This document shows, piece by piece, positions 60,121 to 64,000 of a DNA stretch of 64,000 bases (position 1 is the first letter of the stretch; the number at the start of each line of letters is the position of its first letter). The translations under genes were made by a program, and so were the position numbers. Location of the stretch: positions 3,261-67,260 of the forward strand of contig DATGLH010000104.1 in assembly GCA_035294225.1 (NCBI GenBank). The letters run 5' to 3'. This stretch comes from Trebonia sp035294225 (GTDB taxonomy: Bacteria; Actinomycetota; Actinomycetes; Streptosporangiales; Streptosporangiaceae). Below the pieces are notes generated by a model, which did no database searches, was not told the origin of the DNA, and worked only from the letters and a program-made list of their open reading frames with translations.

Positions 60121-60167
60121 GTGGTAGCCGGGTTCCCGCTGTGGTAGCCGGGTTCCCGCTGTGGTAG
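60121..60167. repeat. 20-bp tandem repeat
   Basis: GTGGTAGCCGGGTTCCCGCT twice in perfect tandem plus seven bases of a third copy, upstream of the SDR start. Small internal inverted GGGTTCCC. Function not evident. Confidence 0.85.
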
Positions 60168-60233
60168 TCAAGCCCGTTTCATGCCGGTTGCCGACCGGGT
60201 CATGCGTGCTGAGGCATGATCCTGCCAACTGGG

Positions 60234-60261
60234 TTGAAACGTGTCAAATGATAGCTACGCT
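60234..60261 (+). promoter_or_regulatory. GH78 promoter with overlapping LacI-type operator
   Basis: TTGAAACGTGTCAA (60234-60247) is a palindrome with TTGA/TCAA ends. Its first six bases can be a -35 box, with TACGCT (60256-60261) as -10 at 16-bp spacing. The motif matches those before the ABC operon. Confidence 0.6.
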
Positions 60262-60305
60262 AGAGCGGACAGGCGGCCGGGCTGAGAGTAGGGGAGAACA
60301 AACAG

Positions 60306-62906
60306 ATGCATGCGACGCCGGGCGTGCCCGCAGTCGAGCACCACCGGGAAGCCCTGGGCATCGGTGAGCGCGAGCCCCGCTTGTCCTGGGCCGTCTCGGC
60401 GCCGCCGGAATGGCGGCAGAGTGCCTACGAGATCGAGCTGTCCCGTGACACGGGGACCTCTGTCACCCGGGTCAGCTCGCCGGACCAGGTACTCGTGCCC
60501 TGGCCCGGTGACCGGCTGCGGTCGCGGGAACGGGTGCGAGTGCGGGTGCGGGTCGCGGGCCAGTCGGGCGAGTTCGGGCCGTGGAGCCGCCCGGCCGTGC
60601 TCGAAGCCGGGCTGCTCGACCCCCGGGACTGGCTGGCCGTGCCCGTTGGCGGGGACTGGCCGGAGAACCCCGACTCCGACGATCGCCGTCCGGCCATCGT
60701 GCGGCGGGAGTTCCACCTCGGGGGCGAGCCGGTCAGCGCTCGCCTGTACGCGACAGCGCACGGGCTGTACGAGGCCGAGATCAACGGCAGGCGCGTGGGC
60801 GACGACGCGATGTCACCCGGCTGGACCGTCTACCCGCGGCGCTTGCGCTACTACACCTACGACGTCACGTCGTACGTGCGGGCCGGCGCGAACGCGATCG
60901 GCGCGTGGCTCGGCGACGGCTGGTACCGCGGTCGGCTCGGCTGGCGCGGCGGCTTCCGCAACCTATACGGCAGCGACCTGTCGTTCATCGGCCAGCTTGA
61001 GGTGCGGCTCGCCGGCGGGCGGGTGCAGACCGTCGCCACGGACGGCAGCTGGCTGGCATCGCCCAGCCCGATCCTGCGCACAGGCAACTACGACGGCGAG
61101 CGCTACGACGCGCGCGAGGAGCAGCAGGGCTGGTCATGCCCGGGGTTCGACGACCGCGCGTGGACTCCCGTGGCCGTTCGCCGACGCGACCCGGCCACGC
61201 TGGTGGCGCCGACCGGGCCGCCGGTGCGCTGCACCCAGGAGGTGCCGGTCGCGAAGGTGCTGACCTCTCCGAGCGGGCGGCAGATACTCGACTTCGGCCA
61301 GAACCTGGTCGGCCGACTGCGGATCAGGCTGCGGGGCGAGCGTGGGACGATCGTGACGATGCGCACGGCGGAGATCCTGCAAGGCGGGGAGATCTGCACG
61401 CGCACCCTCCGCGGCGCCGAGTCGACAGACACCTACGTGCTCGCCGGGCGCGAGATGGAGGAATGGGAGCCGAGGTTCACCTTCCACGGCTTTCGTTACG
61501 TCGAGGTGACCGGCTGGCCCGGCGACCTGACCAGGGCCGCGGCCGAAGGCGACGTGGTCGCGCGCGTCTATCACACGGACATGCGCCGCACCGGGTGGTT
61601 CGAATGCTCCGACGAGCTGCTGAACCGCCTGCACGAGAACATCGTCTGGAGCATGCGCGGGAACTTCCTCGACATCCCCACTGACTGCCCGCAGCGCGAT
61701 GAACGGGTCGGCTGGACCGGCGACATCCAGGTGTTCGCGCCCACAGCGAGCTTTCTCTACGATTGCAGCGGCATGCTCGCGTCCTGGCTCGCCGATGTCT
61801 CGGTCGAGCAGCTCCCCGACGGCACCGTCCCGTGGTATGTGCCGGTGATCCCGGCCCGCGCGATGTGGACGCCCATCCGCCCGGGCGCCGCGTGGGGTGA
61901 CGCCGCCGTGCTCGTCCCATGGACGCTGTACCAGCGCTTCGGCGACACCGGCTTCGTGGCCGCACAGTACGAGAGCGCCCGGCGGTGGGTCGACCTGGTG
62001 GCACGCCTCGCGGGACATGACCGGATCTGGGACGAGGGCTTCCAGCTCGGCGACTGGCTCGATCCCGATGCGCCGCCCGATGACCCGGCGGCCGCCAAGG
62101 CCGACAAGTACCTGGTCGCGACGGCGTACTTCGGATGGTCGGCGCGGCACGTTGGTGCGATGGCAGAGGTACTCGGCCGGACGGGCGAGGCGCGCCACTA
62201 CGGCCAGCTCGCCGACCAGGTCCGTGCCGCGTTCACGCGGCGCTACGCGGCGGCCGGCGGCAAGCTGACCAGCGACGCCGCTACCGCCTACGCGCTCGCG
62301 ATCGTCTTCGGCCTGGTTCCCGGCGAGACGGCACGGCAGGCGTACGGCGACCGGCTCGCCGAACTCGCCGAGGCATCGCGGTTCCGTGTCTCGACCGGAT
62401 TCGTCGGGACGCCGCTCATAGCCGACGCACTGACAGCGACCGGGCACGTCGACGTCGCCTACCGGCTGCTGTGCGAGCGGGAGTGCCCGTCCTGGCTCTA
62501 CCCGGTGCTACAGGGGGCCACCACGGTCTGGGAACGGTGGGACAGCCTGCTCCCCGACGGCACGGTCAACCCGGGGCAGATGACATCGTTCAACCACTAC
62601 GCGCTCGGCTCGATCGGCGACTGGATGCACCGCGTCGTCGCCGGCCTTGCCCCGGCCGCCCCCGGGTACCGCGAGATCCTGTTCCGTCCGAGGCCCGGGG
62701 GCGGGCTCACCAGGGCGTCGGCTGCGCATGAGTCGCCGTACGGGCGGGTCAGCATCACATGGCTGGTCCGCGGCGGTCAGCTAGAGGTCTGCGTGGAGGT
62801 GCCCCCGGGGGCCGGCGCGGTACTCGACCTGCCGGGGCAGCCGCCGCGCCGGCTCGGACCTGGCGCGCACACCGCTAGGGCGGCGCTCGCCGGAACGCCG
62901 TCGTGA
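60306..62906 (+). CDS. Alpha-L-rhamnosidase, GH78
   Basis: 866-residue multidomain rhamnosidase. Two N-terminal beta-sandwich regions (residues 1-330, including YATAHGLYEAEINGRRVGDD, quoted AHGLYEAEINGRRVG) precede the (alpha/alpha)6 catalytic barrel, which has DIPTDCPQRDERVGWTGD with catalytic-site acids near residue 460. EGFQLGDWLDP and VWERWDSLLP follow, and a C-terminal beta domain ends the protein. It removes terminal L-rhamnose from glycosides or pectin side chains. ATG 60306 has GGGGAG upstream. No signal peptide is visible, so hydrolysis is intracellular after ABC import. Confidence 0.95.
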   Translation: MHATPGVPAVEHHREALGIGEREPRLSWAVSAPPEWRQSAYEIELSRDTGTSVTRVSSPDQVLVPWPGDRLRSRERVRVRVRVAGQSGEFGPWSRPAVLEAGLLDPRDWLAVPVGGDWPENPDSDDRRPAIVRREFHLGGEPVSARLYATAHGLYEAEINGRRVGDDAMSPGWTVYPRRLRYYTYDVTSYVRAGANAIGAWLGDGWYRGRLGWRGGFRNLYGSDLSFIGQLEVRLAGGRVQTVATDGSWLASPSPILRTGNYDGERYDAREEQQGWSCPGFDDRAWTPVAVRRRDPATLVAPTGPPVRCTQEVPVAKVLTSPSGRQILDFGQNLVGRLRIRLRGERGTIVTMRTAEILQGGEICTRTLRGAESTDTYVLAGREMEEWEPRFTFHGFRYVEVTGWPGDLTRAAAEGDVVARVYHTDMRRTGWFECSDELLNRLHENIVWSMRGNFLDIPTDCPQRDERVGWTGDIQVFAPTASFLYDCSGMLASWLADVSVEQLPDGTVPWYVPVIPARAMWTPIRPGAAWGDAAVLVPWTLYQRFGDTGFVAAQYESARRWVDLVARLAGHDRIWDEGFQLGDWLDPDAPPDDPAAAKADKYLVATAYFGWSARHVGAMAEVLGRTGEARHYGQLADQVRAAFTRRYAAAGGKLTSDAATAYALAIVFGLVPGETARQAYGDRLAELAEASRFRVSTGFVGTPLIADALTATGHVDVAYRLLCERECPSWLYPVLQGATTVWERWDSLLPDGTVNPGQMTSFNHYALGSIGDWMHRVVAGLAPAAPGYREILFRPRPGGGLTRASAAHESPYGRVSITWLVRGGQLEVCVEVPPGAGAVLDLPGQPPRRLGPGAHTARAALAGTPS

Positions 62907-62913
62907 CCGGGCT

Positions 62914-63795
62914 CTAGGACCGGCCCGGGCGCGGGGCACCGCGGGTCGTTGTCTTGATCCGGTAGAGGCTGGAAGCCGCGGCGATATAGAGGTCCTGGCC
63001 GCTGGGGCCGCCGAAGCAGAGATTGCCGATCTTCTCCGGCACCGGCACGTGCAGCACGAGCTCGCCGTCGGGCGCGAACACCTGCACACCGTCCCCCGAC
63101 GAGCTCCATACCCGTCCAGCTTCATCCACCCGGAATCCGTCCGGCCAGCCCTCGTGGATCTCAGCGAAGACGCGCCCGTTCACGCACGCGCCGTCCACGA
63201 TGTCGTAGGCCCGGATGTGGCGGGGACCGGACTTGTCCCGCAGCCACCCGGTGTCGGAGACGTAAAGGACCCGCTCATCCGGGGCGAAGGCGAGCCCGTT
63301 CGGGTGAACCATGTCGGTCACCATCGGGGTGAGCTCGCCGCGGCGCTCGTCAAAGCGGAATACATAGCAGCCGCCGTACTCCGCGTCGGCGATCCGGCCC
63401 TGGCGGTCGGAGATGATGCCGTAGGGCGGATCGGTGAACCAGATCGAGCCGTCCGAGGCGACTACGACGTCGTTCGGCGAATTCAGCCGCTTGCCCTGCC
63501 AGCGGTCGACGAGCACGGCAGGCTCTCCGCCGGTCTCGCGCTCGACGCCGCGCCGGCCGTGCGAGCACTGGATGACCGCCCCGCCGAGGTCGAGCGTGCG
63601 ACCGTTGGTGAATCCGGCTTCCTCACGGTAGACGACTGTCCGCCCGTCATCGGCGTGATACTGCATGATCCTGTCGTTCGGGATGTCGCTCCAGCGCAGG
63701 GCGCGCAGGCCGGGCAGCCAGACCGGGCCCTCGCCCCATTCTGTGCCCGTGTACAGCCGTTCCAGCGATGCGTTAGGGGCGAGCAGTGACGACAT
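62914..63795 (-). CDS. SMP-30/gluconolactonase-family lactonase
   Basis: 293-residue six-bladed propeller hydrolase (PF08450). Metal ligands: Glu in EWGEGPVWLP, Asn in RLNSPNDVVV, and Asp in HPNGLAFAPDERVLYVSDT (quoted HPNGLAFAPDE and LYVSDT). It opens sugar lactones to aldonic acids, fitting a non-phosphorylative rhamnose or related pathway. ATG 63795 has GAAAGG upstream. Convergent with the GH78 gene by a 7-bp gap. Confidence 0.93.
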   Translation of the reverse strand: MSSLLAPNASLERLYTGTEWGEGPVWLPGLRALRWSDIPNDRIMQYHADDGRTVVYREEAGFTNGRTLDLGGAVIQCSHGRRGVERETGGEPAVLVDRWQGKRLNSPNDVVVASDGSIWFTDPPYGIISDRQGRIADAEYGGCYVFRFDERRGELTPMVTDMVHPNGLAFAPDERVLYVSDTGWLRDKSGPRHIRAYDIVDGACVNGRVFAEIHEGWPDGFRVDEAGRVWSSSGDGVQVFAPDGELVLHVPVPEKIGNLCFGGPSGQDLYIAAASSLYRIKTTTRGAPRPGRS

Positions 63796-63853
63796 GGCAG
63801 AGCCTTTCCATGCTGCGGGGCCATGCGGGGGCGGATCGCCGGCCGTTGCGGGA

Positions 63854-63877
63854 CCGGCACGGCCTAGGCCGTGCCGG
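63854..63877. terminator. 24-bp perfect palindrome
   Basis: CCGGCACGGCCT and its exact complement form a gapless palindrome, followed by a CCGCGGC-GAAA-GCCGCGG hairpin. It may end the partial gene from the right edge, whose stop codon it contains. Confidence 0.5.
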
Positions 63878-64000
63878 CAGCGCCGCGGCGAAAGCCGCGG
63901 GCGTTCGGCGCGCCATCGGCGGGGGACTGGCCGGTGCCGGCCCGCGGCACATGATGCCAGGCGTTGGCCGGATCCCGCTGCCGGTGTCCGGCAGTCCCTC
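63864..64000 (-). CDS. C-terminal fragment of a gene entering from the right edge
   Basis: A frame open from the window end to a TAG at 63866-63864 reads ...RDPANAWHHVPRAGTGQ and ends RGAAGTA. Third codon positions are strongly G/C. It would lie 68 bp upstream of the SMP-30 gene on the same strand and could be in the same operon. Too short to identify. Confidence 0.4.
   Translation of the reverse strand, partial: GTAGHRQRDPANAWHHVPRAGTGQSPADGAPNARGFRRGAAGTA

Noticed and set aside
60216..60226. CATGATCCTG as a fifth copy of the dispersed element
   Set aside because: Only the first eight bases agree; none of the later blocks (CACCTAT, TGGTGAA) follow.

Overview
The window is chromosomal DNA of a very GC-rich actinomycete. 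The evidence is strong G/C bias at third codon positions, many GTG and TTG starts, dense 4-bp ATGA/GTGA gene overlaps, and lineage-typical families: three DUF574 (PF04672) SAM-dependent methyltransferases, an XRE/DUF5753 regulator, an NDMA-dependent alcohol dehydrogenase, a maleylpyruvate-isomerase (mycothiol-type) protein and a fused TrpE-TrpG. These fit Streptosporangiales/Streptomycetales-like bacteria. No rRNA, tRNA or ribosomal protein gene is present, so genus is not assigned. I found no insertion sequence, integrase, phage gene or CRISPR array.

Layout. 0-6.6 kb: copper amine oxidase and amine/amino-acid permease, a LacI regulator, and a divergent three-gene operon (Gfo/Idh dehydrogenase, DUF993 aldolase-like, sugar isomerase). 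LacI-type inverted repeats lie before both the operon and the permease. 6.7-13 kb: LLM flavin oxidoreductase, TetR with operator, LpqI-like GH3 lipoprotein, AI-2E transporter, XdhC-like protein, MPI-fold protein and MaoC hydratase. 13.2-17.3 kb: membrane-anchored alpha/beta hydrolase, then a complete trp attenuator (leader peptide with tandem Trp codons, competing hairpins) and trpEG. 17.3-28 kb: TetR/MFS pair with a perfect operator, methyltransferase/XRE pair, SnoaL-like protein, divergent ThyX, flavohemoprotein, a C26 hydrolase homologue lacking its cysteine, CcdA, and a GT87 mannosyltransferase. 28-35 kb: fadA-fadB beta-oxidation pair, tandem DUF574 methyltransferases, aldehyde dehydrogenase. 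35.4-42.4 kb: phosphotriesterase-like hydrolase and the phenylacetate module (paaR-paaK divergent from paaABCDE) with a recognisable PaaR operator. 42.5-51.1 kb: amidase, NDMA-type alcohol dehydrogenase and, divergently, a translationally coupled operon of a split PEP-synthase-like phosphotransferase (swivelling-His subunit plus ATP-grasp subunit), an inositol-monophosphatase-family phosphatase and a zinc-site MetE-like methyltransferase, then a DapA-family lyase. 51.3-53 kb: LCP cell-wall ligase. 53-64 kb: a sugar/rhamnoside module (GH63-like glycosidase, ABC importer, amidohydrolase/lactonase, SDR, GH78 rhamnosidase, SMP-30 lactonase) with a shared LacI-type operator motif whose regulator is not in the window.

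Two observations stand out. First, the operon at 45.3-50.0 kb combines phosphoryl activation (as in phenylphosphate synthase or CreHI), a phosphatase and a one-carbon/alkyl-transfer enzyme; this looks like an uncharacterised 'phosphorylate, modify, dephosphorylate' pathway. Second, an AT-rich intergenic element of about 68 bp occurs four times (11.7, 22.0, 42.4 and 50.2 kb) in both orientations, three times next to short GC-rich tandem repeats. One copy supplies the start codon region of the dapA-like gene and another supplies the 3' end of the SnoaL-like reading frame.
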